From an uncultured Lachnospiraceae bacterium (GTDB lineage: Bacteria; Bacillota; Clostridia; Lachnospirales; Lachnospiraceae): DNA of 64,000 nt. Below the pieces are notes generated by a model that ran no database searches, had not been told where the DNA came from, and worked only from the letters and a program-made list of their open reading frames with translations. Below, in pieces: positions 35,062 to 44,090 of the stretch; the stretch's first letter is position 1; every line of letters begins with the position of its first letter. The translations under genes and the position numbers were made by a program. The DNA is taken from NCBI GenBank assembly GCA_910578475.1, contig CAJTRK010000002.1, forward strand, positions 62,001-126,000. Reading direction: 5' to 3'.

Positions 35062-36819
35062 ATGGACAGTGAAAAGAAAGAAAAAAAGAAGAAAAAGGGT
35101 ATGGGAATTCTGCCCAAAATGGTATTGATGTGTTCTTTACCAATGGTTATTCTGGAGGTTATTATTACATTATACTCCATGAATGCGCTGCAGAACGGTA
35201 TGCAGACGGAAGCCTTCAATGGACTGAGCGATTTGTGCCAGGCCGTCGCATCGGCCTATGATGCGGTTGATTCCGGTGATTACCGCATGGAAGGAGATTT
35301 GCTTTACAAAGGTGAATACTGCGTGACGGAAAATGTGGATGTTATCGACAGTTTTACCAGGGATTCCGATGTTTCCGTAACAATGTTTTATGGCGATACG
35401 AGAAGGGCGACTTCGCTGATTGACAAGGCAACGGGAGAAAGAATCGTTGGGACAAAAGCTTCCGATGTGGTTATCAGTACTGTATTGCAGAAAGGCCAGG
35501 ATTACCATACGGACAGCATTGCCATCAACGGTGAAAATTATTATGCCTACTACAAACCGGTGAAAGACAGCGGCGGCAATATCGTTGGCATGGTATTTGC
35601 CGGAAGGCCGAGCCGTGATGTGGATGCGGTCATTATCAAACAGACTTCCAGCATCGCGGGCATCGCAGTTGTCATTTTAATTATTTCCATCATAATCTGT
35701 GCGCTGCTTGTAAAAGGAATCGTGCGCGTTGTCGTTCATGCGGAAGGTCTGCTGGAGGGAATTGCGGGCGGCCAGTTGAAAATACAGTTAAGCGGCGGAG
35801 CGGCGAAACTCGGTGAAGCGGCAAGACGTCGTTCGGATGAAATCGGCATGATGATTAATTCCATGTACGACCTGGTGGAAAAGCTGCAGAGTATGGTTCA
35901 GAATATCAAAAACTCTACGGCAAATCTGATGCAGGCGGGGGATTCTCTGGAATCCATGGCTTCCCAGACGAGCACGACGGCGGATGAAATCAGCCATGCG
36001 GTGGAAGATATTTCCAAAGGCGCGGTTACACAGGCGGAAGATATCGAAACGGCTACAACACAGGTTGCCGGCATCGGTGAAATGATTGAAAATATCGTAA
36101 ATGGCGTCAAAGAACTGGATGAAGTATCCCTTAACATCAAGAAGGCGGATGATGAATCCGAGCAGATTATCAGCGAGCTGAGCGTTTCCAATGACCGGAC
36201 AAATGAGGCAATTCGTAAAATAGGCGCATCCGTGCGCACGACGAACGAATCCGTCGGTAGAATCCAGGAAGCGACTAACCTGATTACGGCAATCGCCAGT
36301 GAGACGAGTCTTCTCGCGCTGAACGCGAGCATTGAAGCGGCGCGGGCCGGCGAAGCGGGAAGAGGATTTGCGGTGGTGGCTTCTCAGATATCCAAACTGT
36401 CGGAAGATTCGAACAGTTCCGCAAAGACGATAGAAAATATCATCGTGCAGCTTTCCGCCGACTCCGAGGCGTCCGTTCAGATTATGGATGAAGTCGGTGA
36501 GATTATTGCTGAACAGAAACGAAAACTGGATGAGACAAGAAATAAATTCAAAGACGTCAGCCGGGGCATTGAAGTTTCCATGTCTGAAACAGAGAAGATT
36601 TACGAGAAGACGAAGGAATGCGATGAAGCGAGAGTCCGGGTTACGGATATCGTCCAGAATCTTTCCGCTGTTGCACAGCAGAACGCCGCGTCCACAGAAG
36701 AGACCAATGCGGCGATGCAGGAACTGAACGCGACAATCAATCTGCTTGCCGAGGCGGCGAAAGATTTGAAAGATATTGCGGAGGAACTGGAAAAAGACGT
36801 TTCCTTCTTCCAGATTTAA
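35062..36819 (+). CDS. Methyl-accepting chemotaxis protein with single Cache domain
   Basis: 585 residues. Lys-rich cytoplasmic start, TM1 about 18-38, extracytoplasmic Cache-type sensor about 40-190 ([65 protein letters not shown]), TM2 about 195-215, HAMP-like linker, and a long signalling coiled coil. The hairpin tip [30 protein letters not shown] is intact, so it can contact CheA/CheW. The sCache ligand is not predictable. No che genes are nearby. Confidence 0.92.
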   Translation: MDSEKKEKKKKKGMGILPKMVLMCSLPMVILEVIITLYSMNALQNGMQTEAFNGLSDLCQAVASAYDAVDSGDYRMEGDLLYKGEYCVTENVDVIDSFTRDSDVSVTMFYGDTRRATSLIDKATGERIVGTKASDVVISTVLQKGQDYHTDSIAINGENYYAYYKPVKDSGGNIVGMVFAGRPSRDVDAVIIKQTSSIAGIAVVILIISIIICALLVKGIVRVVVHAEGLLEGIAGGQLKIQLSGGAAKLGEAARRRSDEIGMMINSMYDLVEKLQSMVQNIKNSTANLMQAGDSLESMASQTSTTADEISHAVEDISKGAVTQAEDIETATTQVAGIGEMIENIVNGVKELDEVSLNIKKADDESEQIISELSVSNDRTNEAIRKIGASVRTTNESVGRIQEATNLITAIASETSLLALNASIEAARAGEAGRGFAVVASQISKLSEDSNSSAKTIENIIVQLSADSEASVQIMDEVGEIIAEQKRKLDETRNKFKDVSRGIEVSMSETEKIYEKTKECDEARVRVTDIVQNLSAVAQQNAASTEETNAAMQELNATINLLAEAAKDLKDIAEELEKDVSFFQI

Positions 36820-36846
36820 GCGGTGTAGAGACAAGAGGTTTGTATC

Positions 36847-37104
36847 ATGAACGGTGAATTAAATATGTCTGTGTCTCCGATTTGTACAAAAAACGGTAAA
36901 AAATATGCTTTTGTTTCCTTTTCGGAAGGAAGACGGAGCGCGGAAGGGAAAATACCCGACTGTAAGATTACATCCAGTACGGGATTTCATGAAGAAGAGG
37001 TAAAACAATTGGAAGAATATATGCGCCGTGAACTGCCGCAGTTAAAAAAAATGGCGGCTGGAATCAACATTATGAGAAATTTTATGAACGATACGAAAAC
37101 ATAG
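36847..37104 (+). CDS. Small conserved protein of unknown function
   Basis: 85 residues, soluble, no motif recognised. Sequence features: SPICTKNGKKYAFVSFSEGRRSAEGKIPDCKI, then a helical C-terminus EEEVKQLEEYMRRELPQLKKMAAGINIMRNFM. AAGAGG nine bases before the ATG and a perfect terminator after it make it a convincing gene. It lies 27 bp after the chemoreceptor and could be co-transcribed; no functional link can be claimed. Confidence 0.65.
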   Translation: MNGELNMSVSPICTKNGKKYAFVSFSEGRRSAEGKIPDCKITSSTGFHEEEVKQLEEYMRRELPQLKKMAAGINIMRNFMNDTKT

Positions 37105-37109
37105 CTTGG

Positions 37110-37148
37110 AAAGAGCGGAATCCCGGAAAATCGGGAACCGCTCTTTTT
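37110..37148 (+). terminator. Rho-independent terminator after chemoreceptor/85-residue gene
   Basis: AAAGAGCGG (37110-37118) / CCGCTCTTT (37138-37146) with inner TCCCG/CGGGA stem and T-rich tail. Confidence 0.93.
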
Positions 37149-37174
37149 CGTTAAAAAGTAAACGAAGTTTTTTG

Positions 37175-37203
37175 TAGAAATATGAAAGACTGACAGGTAT
37201 AAT
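37175..37203 (+). promoter_or_regulatory. Promoter of hydrogenase operon
   Basis: Consensus TATAAT at 37198-37203; the -35 at 17-bp spacing (TAGAAA, 37175-37180) is weak. The operon start codon is at 37267, with GGGGG six bases upstream. Confidence 0.55.
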
Positions 37204-37266
37204 AAAAGTTATTCGATGTTTGAAACCAAATAATTCAGATAAAAACAGCAAAACAAGGGGGTACTT

Positions 37267-39099
37267 ATGAGCAGATTAGAAATTGCATCGCCAAACCGCG
37301 CCAGAATCGTTATGGAAGGTCTTTATAAAGATTTGGAGCGCAGAATTGAATCCAGCCCGCCGGGACTCTGCCCGGTAGATATGTCACGCGCGTTTCTGGA
37401 CCTGTGCCATGCACAGACTTGTGGGAAATGTGTGCCCTGCCGTATCGGGTTAGGACAGCTGAGCCATTTTATCGAGGATGTCCTGAATGGAAAGGCTACG
37501 ATGGAAACGCTGGATATTATGGAGCAGACGGCCCTTTCCGTTATGGAATCGGCGGACTGTGCCATCGGCTATGAAGCAGCCAATATGGTGTACAAAGGGT
37601 TAATCGGTTATCGGGATGACTATATCGGTCATATTCAGAACAACCGCTGTACCTGTACCTATAATCAACCCGTATCCTGTGTGTCCTTATGCCCGGCGCA
37701 TGTGGATATTCCGGGGTATATTGCGCTTGTCGGTGAAGGCAGATATCAGGATGCAATCCGTCTGATACGAAAAGATAATCCGTTTCCGACAACCTGCGGT
37801 TTTATCTGCGAGCATCCCTGCGAAGCAAGATGCCGAAGAAACATGGTGGACGATTCTGTCAACATCCGGGGATTGAAAAGAGTTGCAGCCGATTTTGCGG
37901 GAGAAGTGGACCCGCCGGCCTGTGCGCCGAGTACCGGAAAGCGCGTTGCCGTTCTGGGAGGAGGCCCCGGCGGACTCAGCGCGGCCTACTATCTGCAGCT
38001 GATGGGGCATCAGGTCACTGTTTATGAAATGCTTCCGGAACTGGGCGGAATGCTTCGTTACGGTATTCCGAACTACCGGCTGCCAAAGAATCGGCTGGAT
38101 GAAGATATCAGAAGCATTTTAAAAACCGGGGTGGAAGTAAAACATGGACTGAAAATCGGTCAGGACATTACCATTCAGGAATTGCGGGAACAGTATGACG
38201 CCGTACTGATTACAATCGGCGCGAGCACGGATAAGAAGCTCGGATTGGAGGGCGAAGACGCGGAAGGCGTACTGTCCGCGGTTCAGTTCCTTCGGAACGT
38301 CGGCAAACATGAGATTATGGATTTGACGGGAAAAGAAGTTGCGGTTATCGGCGGCGGAAACGTTTCCATGGATGCGGTGCGGACGGCGAAGCGGCTCGGC
38401 GCGAAAAAAGTGAGCATTGTATACAGACGAAGAATGTCCGATATGACGGCTCTTCGAGGCGAAATAGACGGCGCGGTGGCGGAAGGCATCGAACTCCAGA
38501 CGTTAAAAGCGCCGGCGTCGATTGTAGTCGATGATAAAAATCATGTCAAAGGACTTTATGTGACGCCTCAGATGGTCAGCTCGATTCGAGACGGCAGAGC
38601 GAGCATCAGGCCTACCGGAGAGGAAAATCTTTATATTCCCTGTGATGTCCTGATTAAGGCCATCGGCCAGAATATCGAGACGAGGCATTTTGAGGAAGCC
38701 GGTATTCCGGTTGCGAGAGGCAGAATCGTGACAAAACGTTCCGGCACGTTTGCGAATATGCCCGGCGTTTTTGCAGGAGGAGACTGCGCAAGCGGACCGG
38801 CATCCGTTATCAGCGCGATTGCGGCTGCGAAGGTTGTTGCTGCCAACATCGACGAATATCTGGGGTATCGTCATGAAATATCCTGTGATGTGAAGATTCC
38901 GGAACCCCGCCTGAACGATAACACCCCTTGCGGAAGAGTGAATCTGACGGAGCGGGAGGCATGTGAAAGAATCTGTGATTTCGAAGGCGTAGAAAACTGT
39001 ATGACCGAAGAAGAGGCGAAACAGGAAGCGAACCGCTGCCTGCGCTGCGACCACTTCGGTTACGGCATATTCAAAGGAGGCAGAGAAACATTATGGTAA
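37267..39099 (+). CDS. GltD-like oxidoreductase with NuoF-type 4Fe-4S domain (hydrogenase partner)
   Basis: 610 residues. Residues about 55-125 correspond to the C-terminal [4Fe-4S] domain of NuoF/HydB (CHAQTCGKCVPCRIGLGQLSHF, SADCAIG); the NuoF flavin domain is missing. Residues 130-210 form a GltD-type Cys-rich ferredoxin-like domain (CVSLCPAHVDIPGYI, CGFICEHPCEARCRR). Then FAD motif VAVLGGGPGGLSAAYYLQLMG (about 228) and NAD(P) motif VAVIGGGNVSMDAVRTAKRLGA (about 360). A C-terminal CLRCDHFGYG tail follows. It overlaps hydA by seven bases, so it should be the pyridine-nucleotide subunit of that hydrogenase. Often annotated as glutamate synthase, but no GltB is present. Confidence 0.85.
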   Translation: MSRLEIASPNRARIVMEGLYKDLERRIESSPPGLCPVDMSRAFLDLCHAQTCGKCVPCRIGLGQLSHFIEDVLNGKATMETLDIMEQTALSVMESADCAIGYEAANMVYKGLIGYRDDYIGHIQNNRCTCTYNQPVSCVSLCPAHVDIPGYIALVGEGRYQDAIRLIRKDNPFPTTCGFICEHPCEARCRRNMVDDSVNIRGLKRVAADFAGEVDPPACAPSTGKRVAVLGGGPGGLSAAYYLQLMGHQVTVYEMLPELGGMLRYGIPNYRLPKNRLDEDIRSILKTGVEVKHGLKIGQDITIQELREQYDAVLITIGASTDKKLGLEGEDAEGVLSAVQFLRNVGKHEIMDLTGKEVAVIGGGNVSMDAVRTAKRLGAKKVSIVYRRRMSDMTALRGEIDGAVAEGIELQTLKAPASIVVDDKNHVKGLYVTPQMVSSIRDGRASIRPTGEENLYIPCDVLIKAIGQNIETRHFEEAGIPVARGRIVTKRSGTFANMPGVFAGGDCASGPASVISAIAAAKVVAANIDEYLGYRHEISCDVKIPEPRLNDNTPCGRVNLTEREACERICDFEGVENCMTEEEAKQEANRCLRCDHFGYGIFKGGRETLW

Positions 39100-40844
39100 A
39101 TCTTACGATAGACGGCAAAAAAATAACGGTAAAGGAAAATACAACCATTATGGAGGCCGCTGCGCAGAACGGAATCCCAATTCCCAAACTCTGCTATTTA
39201 AAGGATATCAATGAAATAGCCGCATGCCGCGTCTGTGTGGTGGAACTGGAAGGAAAAGACAGACTGATTACTTCCTGCAACAATGTGGCGGAAGAAGGCA
39301 TGGTAATCTATACGAACAGCCCGAAAGTCCGCAGAAACAGGCGGACAACGGTGGAACTGATTTTGTCGCAGCACGACTCCCATTGTGTAAGCTGCGGAAG
39401 GAGCGGCAACTGCAGCCTTCAGAATGTGGCGAACGATTTGAATATCATCGATATACCGTTCAAGAGGGAAGTCAGCAGACAGGCATGGGACAAACAGTTT
39501 CCGCTGATTCGTGATTCTTCCAAATGTATCAAGTGCATGCGCTGTGTACAGGTCTGTGAAAAGGTACAGGGGCTCGGCATATGGGACGTGGAAGGGACGG
39601 GGACATGGACGACCGTCAATGTGGCAGGGCATAAGAGCATCCGTGAAGCGGACTGCGCGCTTTGCGGCCAGTGTATTACCCATTGCCCGACAGGCGCGCT
39701 CAGAGAGCGGGACGATACGGAGAAAATCTGGGAGGCCATTGCCGATAAAGAGAAAATCGTTGTCGTGCAGGTTGCGCCCGCCGTGCGCGCTGCATGGGGG
39801 GAAGAACTCGGTCTGAAAGCGGAAGACGCAGGCGTTGGCAAAATTATGGATGCGCTCAAAAGAATGGGAGCGGATTATGTATTCGATACAACCTTTTCCG
39901 CGGATTTGACGATTATGGAAGAAGGAAATGAATTTTTACAACGCTTTACGGCAGGGGAATTAAAAGAACGTCCGATGTTCACATCCTGTTGTCCCGGATG
40001 GGTGCGTTTTATCAACGCACAGTTTCCGCATATGACCAACCGGCTCTCCACGGCCAAATCGCCGCAGCAGATGTTCGGCGCCGTGATGAAAACCTATTTT
40101 GCAAAGAAACTCGATGTTTCCCCGGAACGGATTTTCACCGTATCCGTGATGCCCTGTGTTGCAAAGAAAGGGGAGCGGGAGGCGGAACTGTTCTATGAAG
40201 AATATGCGGGACACGATATCGACGTCGTAATTACGACGAGAGAGCTTGTCAAAATGATTCGTTCCGCCCACATCAGCCCGGAAACGCTTGTGGATGTCGA
40301 AAGCGACAGACCGATGCAGCAAGGCTCCGGCGCCGGCGTTATTTTCGGCGTCACCGGCGGCGTTATGGAGGCGGCGCTTCGTACCGCGTATTACCTGTTG
40401 AAAAAGGAAAACCCTCCGGCAGACGCTTTCAAAGCGGTCAGGAGTCCGTCGTTCCAGGCGGGTGACGGCGTTGCGGAAGCAGATTTTGCAATAGACGATG
40501 TGCTTGTAAAGACGGCGGTTGTCAGCGGACTCGGCAATACACGGAAACTTCTCGAAAAGATTGAACGCGGCGAAGCGCATTATGATTTTGTAGAAGTCAT
40601 GGCCTGTCCGGGCGGCTGTGTCGGCGGAGGCGGTCAGCCGATTCATGACGGAGAAGAAAGGGCCTTTGAACGGGGCGGAAACCTTTACCGGCTGGACGAA
40701 AACGCGCCAATCAGGTTTTCCCATGAAAATCAGGATATTCTTCAAATGTATGAAGAATTTTTTGAGAAGCCGTTATCACATAAGGCACATATGCTGTTAC
40801 ATACGGAACATGAAAAGGCGGATACAGAGGTGTCGCGGCTGTAA
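39093..40844 (+). CDS. hydA: [FeFe] hydrogenase catalytic subunit
   Basis: 583 residues, reversible H2 formation. Order: [2Fe-2S] plant-type domain (1-80, CYLKDINEIAACRVCVVE), His-ligated cluster domain (HDSHCVSCGRSGNC), two [4Fe-4S] clusters (CIKCMRCVQVCEK, CALCGQCITHCPTGA), then the H-cluster domain. L1 TSCCPGW at 297-303, L2 MPCVAKKGE at 353, L3 MACPGGCVGGGGQP at 503; all H-cluster cysteines are present. The preceding gene encodes a GltD-like subunit rather than HydB/HydC, which places it in the glutamate-synthase-linked type of group A hydrogenases. Electron donor probably NADPH or NADH plus ferredoxin, unproven. No maturases HydEFG in the window. Confidence 0.95.
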   Translation: MVNLTIDGKKITVKENTTIMEAAAQNGIPIPKLCYLKDINEIAACRVCVVELEGKDRLITSCNNVAEEGMVIYTNSPKVRRNRRTTVELILSQHDSHCVSCGRSGNCSLQNVANDLNIIDIPFKREVSRQAWDKQFPLIRDSSKCIKCMRCVQVCEKVQGLGIWDVEGTGTWTTVNVAGHKSIREADCALCGQCITHCPTGALRERDDTEKIWEAIADKEKIVVVQVAPAVRAAWGEELGLKAEDAGVGKIMDALKRMGADYVFDTTFSADLTIMEEGNEFLQRFTAGELKERPMFTSCCPGWVRFINAQFPHMTNRLSTAKSPQQMFGAVMKTYFAKKLDVSPERIFTVSVMPCVAKKGEREAELFYEEYAGHDIDVVITTRELVKMIRSAHISPETLVDVESDRPMQQGSGAGVIFGVTGGVMEAALRTAYYLLKKENPPADAFKAVRSPSFQAGDGVAEADFAIDDVLVKTAVVSGLGNTRKLLEKIERGEAHYDFVEVMACPGGCVGGGGQPIHDGEERAFERGGNLYRLDENAPIRFSHENQDILQMYEEFFEKPLSHKAHMLLHTEHEKADTEVSRL

Positions 40845-40894
40845 TATCGGATTCCGTGAATCAGGGTTATGGCGATTGGTTATGGTATGATGTT

Positions 40895-40923
40895 CTGTGC
40901 ATAAAACAGTCCTGTGCATAAAA
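40895..40923 (+). repeat. Short direct repeat upstream of lipoprotein gene
   Basis: CTGTGCATAAAA occurs at 40895-40906 and 40912-40923 (17-bp period), just after a TATGAT (40886-40891) -10-like box. May be an operator or chance. The 160-bp gap has no other evident feature. Confidence 0.4.
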
Positions 40924-41004
40924 ACTTGCGTTGCAGAGCGGATTGTGGTACATTTTTAAAGAAGCAATTTTAACGCAGGATTTCGGAAAGGCGCGGTTAT
41001 CGGA

Positions 41005-41586
41005 TTGAATAAATGGAATAAACTTATTTTATGCCTGTTTTGCATATTGTTTCTTACCGGATGCGGAGAAGACGAAGCATTAGATACTTATCAGAAAGAG
41101 ATGGAGACTTTTTTTGAACATATAGCGGAGTTCGATGAGAATATGAATGCCATCGATGTCAGTCAGGAAGATTATGTTTCGCAGCTGCTTTCATATCTGG
41201 ATGCGCTGGATGCGGAAGTGGCATGGATGGCGGAGCTCGAAGTGCCCGAACAGTTTTCCGCCGTAGACGACCTTGCGGACGAGGCCAGCGAGAATATGCG
41301 GCAGGCCGTATCCTATTTTCATATGGCGTACGAAGCGGAAGAGTTCATGCCGAATTATGAAGAGGCGGCAAGAGAGTATTATGAAAGAGCCAATCTCAGG
41401 ATTCAGTATATTATTATGCTGCTTCATGGAGAGATTCCGGAGGGCGAAAATATCACCTATACGGAAGAAGACAGTATTTTCGGCGGCGGTTATCTGAATA
41501 AGACGGATGAAGAAGACGAAGACGGGACAGAAAACGGCGAAGCCTCTGATTCGGAAAACAGTACGGAAGAAGGCCCGCAGGAATAA
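41005..41586 (+). CDS. Acidic lipoprotein of unknown function
   Basis: 193 residues. TTG start at 41005 with GGAAAGG 14 bases upstream; no in-frame ATG precedes the signal peptide. Lipobox FLTGC (Cys 20). The mature part is helical (TYQKEMETFFEHIAEFDENMNAIDV ... LDALDAEVAWMAELEVPEQF) and ends in a Glu/Asp-rich disordered tail. The helical core recalls 'DUF-like' cell-surface lipoproteins found in Lachnospiraceae, but I do not recognise a named family. It precedes metH by 22 bp; a link to methionine metabolism is not supported. Confidence 0.6.
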   Translation: MNKWNKLILCLFCILFLTGCGEDEALDTYQKEMETFFEHIAEFDENMNAIDVSQEDYVSQLLSYLDALDAEVAWMAELEVPEQFSAVDDLADEASENMRQAVSYFHMAYEAEEFMPNYEEAAREYYERANLRIQYIIMLLHGEIPEGENITYTEEDSIFGGGYLNKTDEEDEDGTENGEASDSENSTEEGPQE

Positions 41587-41608
41587 ACATAAAGGAGTTC
41601 AGAAAGCA

Positions 41609-44062
41609 ATGACAAAACAGGCTTTTATGGATTTGATAAAAGAAACGCCTATTTTTCTGGATGGCGCGACAGGTTCCAACCTTTTGAAAAGAGGAATGCC
41701 TGCCGGCGTCTGCCCGGAAAAATGGATTTTGGAGCATAAAGATGTGCTGATTGGCCTGCAAAGAGAGTTTATAGAAGCCGGAAGCAATATCGTTTATGCC
41801 CCCACTTTTTCGGCAAACAGAATCAAACTGAAAGAGTATGGTCTGGCAGAACAGATACGGGAAATGAACCATGAGCTGGTGGCGGTCTCCAGAGAAGCTG
41901 CCGGAACAAAGGCCCTTGTTGCAGGCGATATCACCATGACCGGTGAACAGCTTGCGCCGATGGGGAAGATGGATTTTGAAGAACTGATTGATATTTATAA
42001 AGAACAGATTGGCTATCTCGCAGAAGCCGGAGTTGATTTGCTGGTTGTCGAAACGATGATGAGCTTACAGGAAACGCGGGCTGCGCTCATTGCGGCGAAG
42101 GAAACCTGCGAACTCCCCGTCATGGCGACAATGACTTTTGAATCGGACGGAAGAACTTTGTACGGAACGGATGCTGCAACGGCTGCAATCGTTCTGGAAA
42201 GTCTCGGTGCTGCCGCAATCGGCGCAAACTGCTCCACGGGGCCGGATAAGATGGCTGAAATCATCCGGGCAATGGCGGATGTAACGACGGTTCCGATAAT
42301 TGCCAAACCAAATGCGGGTTTACCGTATCTGAATGAAAACGGACAGACGGTCTACGATATGGCAGAAGCGGAGTTTGCCGAGGGCATCAAGCTTCTTGTG
42401 GAAGCGGGGGCTTCCGTTATCGGCGGCTGCTGCGGTACTTCGTCTTCTTATATTCAGGCGGCTCATGATGCCGTCGGGCAAATGTCGATTCGCCACAGAG
42501 AACCCGGAGAACTCCGGTATCTGACGAGCGAACGGAAAACCGTCGCGTTTGGACTGGATGATACGTTTATGATTGTCGGAGAGCGTATCAATCCGACCGG
42601 AAAGAAAAAATTACAGGAGCAGCTGCGGGAAGGTTCACTGGAAATGGTATCTGCCTTTGCGGAAGAACAGGAAGCCTGCGGCGCAAGCATTCTCGATGTC
42701 AACATGGGCATGAGCGGTATCGATGAAAAGGAAATGATGCTGCGGGCAATCGAAACGGTGAGCAGCATAACGAGCCTGCCGCTTTCCATTGATTCCAGTC
42801 ATGTGGATGTCATCGAAGCCGCTCTCAGACGGTATCCGGGCAGAGCGTTGATTAATTCGATTTCCTACGAAAAAGTGAAATTTGAATCGCTGTTGCCGAT
42901 TGCGAAGAAGTACGGCGCGATGTTTATCCTGCTTCCCCTGTCGGATGCGGGGCTGCCGGAAAATCTGCAGGAAAAAACGGAAATTATTGAGAAAATTAAA
43001 GAGCGTGCCCTGGAACTTGGCATGCGAAAAGAAGATATCATTGTGGACGGTCTGGTTACGACGGTCGGAGCCAATAAAACGGCCGCTGTGGAAACGCTGG
43101 AAACCATCCGGTATTGTAAGAAAAACGGTCTGGCGACCACCTGCGGGCTGTCGAACATTTCTTTCGGGCTGCCGGAACGGAGCTATGTAAATACGGCCTT
43201 TCTGACGATGGCAATTCAGGCGGGACTTACGATGGCGATTGCCAATCCGTCCCAGGAACTGCTCGTCAGTCTGGCATTTGCCTCCGACCTTCTGTTAAAC
43301 AAAGAAGGCGCGGATATCCGTTATATCAATTTGATGGAAGCGGTGAAAGAAAAAAGAGAAGCAATGGGGGTAAGCGCGGTAAAACAGACTGGCATCCAGA
43401 TTGCCGGGAAGAAAAACGAAAAGCAGGAAGCCGGTTCGATTCTGGATAAATTGCATGCCGACGTATTAAAAGGCAATATCAATGGAATTGCCGCGGATAC
43501 GAAACAGGCGGTGGCGGAAGGCCATGCACCAAAGAAACTGCTGGATGATGTGCTCCTGCCGGGGATTAATGAAGTAGGAGAGCTGTTCGATAAAGGAAAA
43601 TATTTTCTGCCTCAGTTAATTGCCAGCGCGGAAGCGATGAAAGCGTCGATTGAATATCTGGAACCGCTTTTGATGGAAAACAATGCCGGGAAGGAAATGC
43701 CCACGGTCGTCATCGCTACCGTAGAAGGCGATATTCATGATATCGGCAAAAATCTGGTAGCGTTGATGCTGAAAAATTATGGTTTTCAAATCATTGACCT
43801 GGGCAAAGACGTTCCGAAGGAGAAAATCATTGAAGCGGCAATTACGCACAAGGCACAGGTAATCGCGCTTTCGGCGCTGATGACCACGACCATGCAGCAG
43901 ATGAAGCATGTCATTCAATATGCAAAAGAAAAGAAAGTGGATGCCAAAATCATTGTCGGCGGAGCGGTTATTACGCAGGAATATGCGGATGAGATTGGTG
44001 CGGACGGTTACTCCAAAGATGCCGCGGACGCGGTAAAACTGACACAGAGGCTTTTGAGTTAA
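41609..44062 (+). CDS. metH: Cobalamin-dependent methionine synthase (short form, no reactivation domain)
   Basis: Transfers the methyl group of 5-methyl-THF to homocysteine via cobalamin. 817 residues in order: homocysteine S-methyltransferase domain (1-305; zinc ligands Cys208 in NCSTGPD and Cys274-Cys275 in GGCCGTS), pterin-binding domain (about 325-590, GERINPTGKKKL, ASILDVNMGMSGIDEKEMM), B12 cap (about 600-690) and B12 Rossmann domain with DIHDIG at 708-713 and SALMTTTMQQM. The C-terminal SAM-binding reactivation domain of E. coli MetH (1227 residues) is absent; in Clostridia this is supplied by a separate protein not seen here. Start ATG 41609 has AAAGGAG eleven bases upstream. Confidence 0.95.
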   Translation: MTKQAFMDLIKETPIFLDGATGSNLLKRGMPAGVCPEKWILEHKDVLIGLQREFIEAGSNIVYAPTFSANRIKLKEYGLAEQIREMNHELVAVSREAAGTKALVAGDITMTGEQLAPMGKMDFEELIDIYKEQIGYLAEAGVDLLVVETMMSLQETRAALIAAKETCELPVMATMTFESDGRTLYGTDAATAAIVLESLGAAAIGANCSTGPDKMAEIIRAMADVTTVPIIAKPNAGLPYLNENGQTVYDMAEAEFAEGIKLLVEAGASVIGGCCGTSSSYIQAAHDAVGQMSIRHREPGELRYLTSERKTVAFGLDDTFMIVGERINPTGKKKLQEQLREGSLEMVSAFAEEQEACGASILDVNMGMSGIDEKEMMLRAIETVSSITSLPLSIDSSHVDVIEAALRRYPGRALINSISYEKVKFESLLPIAKKYGAMFILLPLSDAGLPENLQEKTEIIEKIKERALELGMRKEDIIVDGLVTTVGANKTAAVETLETIRYCKKNGLATTCGLSNISFGLPERSYVNTAFLTMAIQAGLTMAIANPSQELLVSLAFASDLLLNKEGADIRYINLMEAVKEKREAMGVSAVKQTGIQIAGKKNEKQEAGSILDKLHADVLKGNINGIAADTKQAVAEGHAPKKLLDDVLLPGINEVGELFDKGKYFLPQLIASAEAMKASIEYLEPLLMENNAGKEMPTVVIATVEGDIHDIGKNLVALMLKNYGFQIIDLGKDVPKEKIIEAAITHKAQVIALSALMTTTMQQMKHVIQYAKEKKVDAKIIVGGAVITQEYADEIGADGYSKDAADAVKLTQRLLS

Positions 44063-44090
44063 ATCGATAATAAAAGAAAAGAGGATAACT

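Noticed and set aside
35788..36834. 348-codon minus-strand ORF
   Set aside because: Antisense of the chemoreceptor signalling domain; no ribosome site or coherent domain.
39960..40745. 261-codon minus-strand ORF
   Set aside because: Antisense of hydA, which carries all H-cluster motifs in the plus frame.
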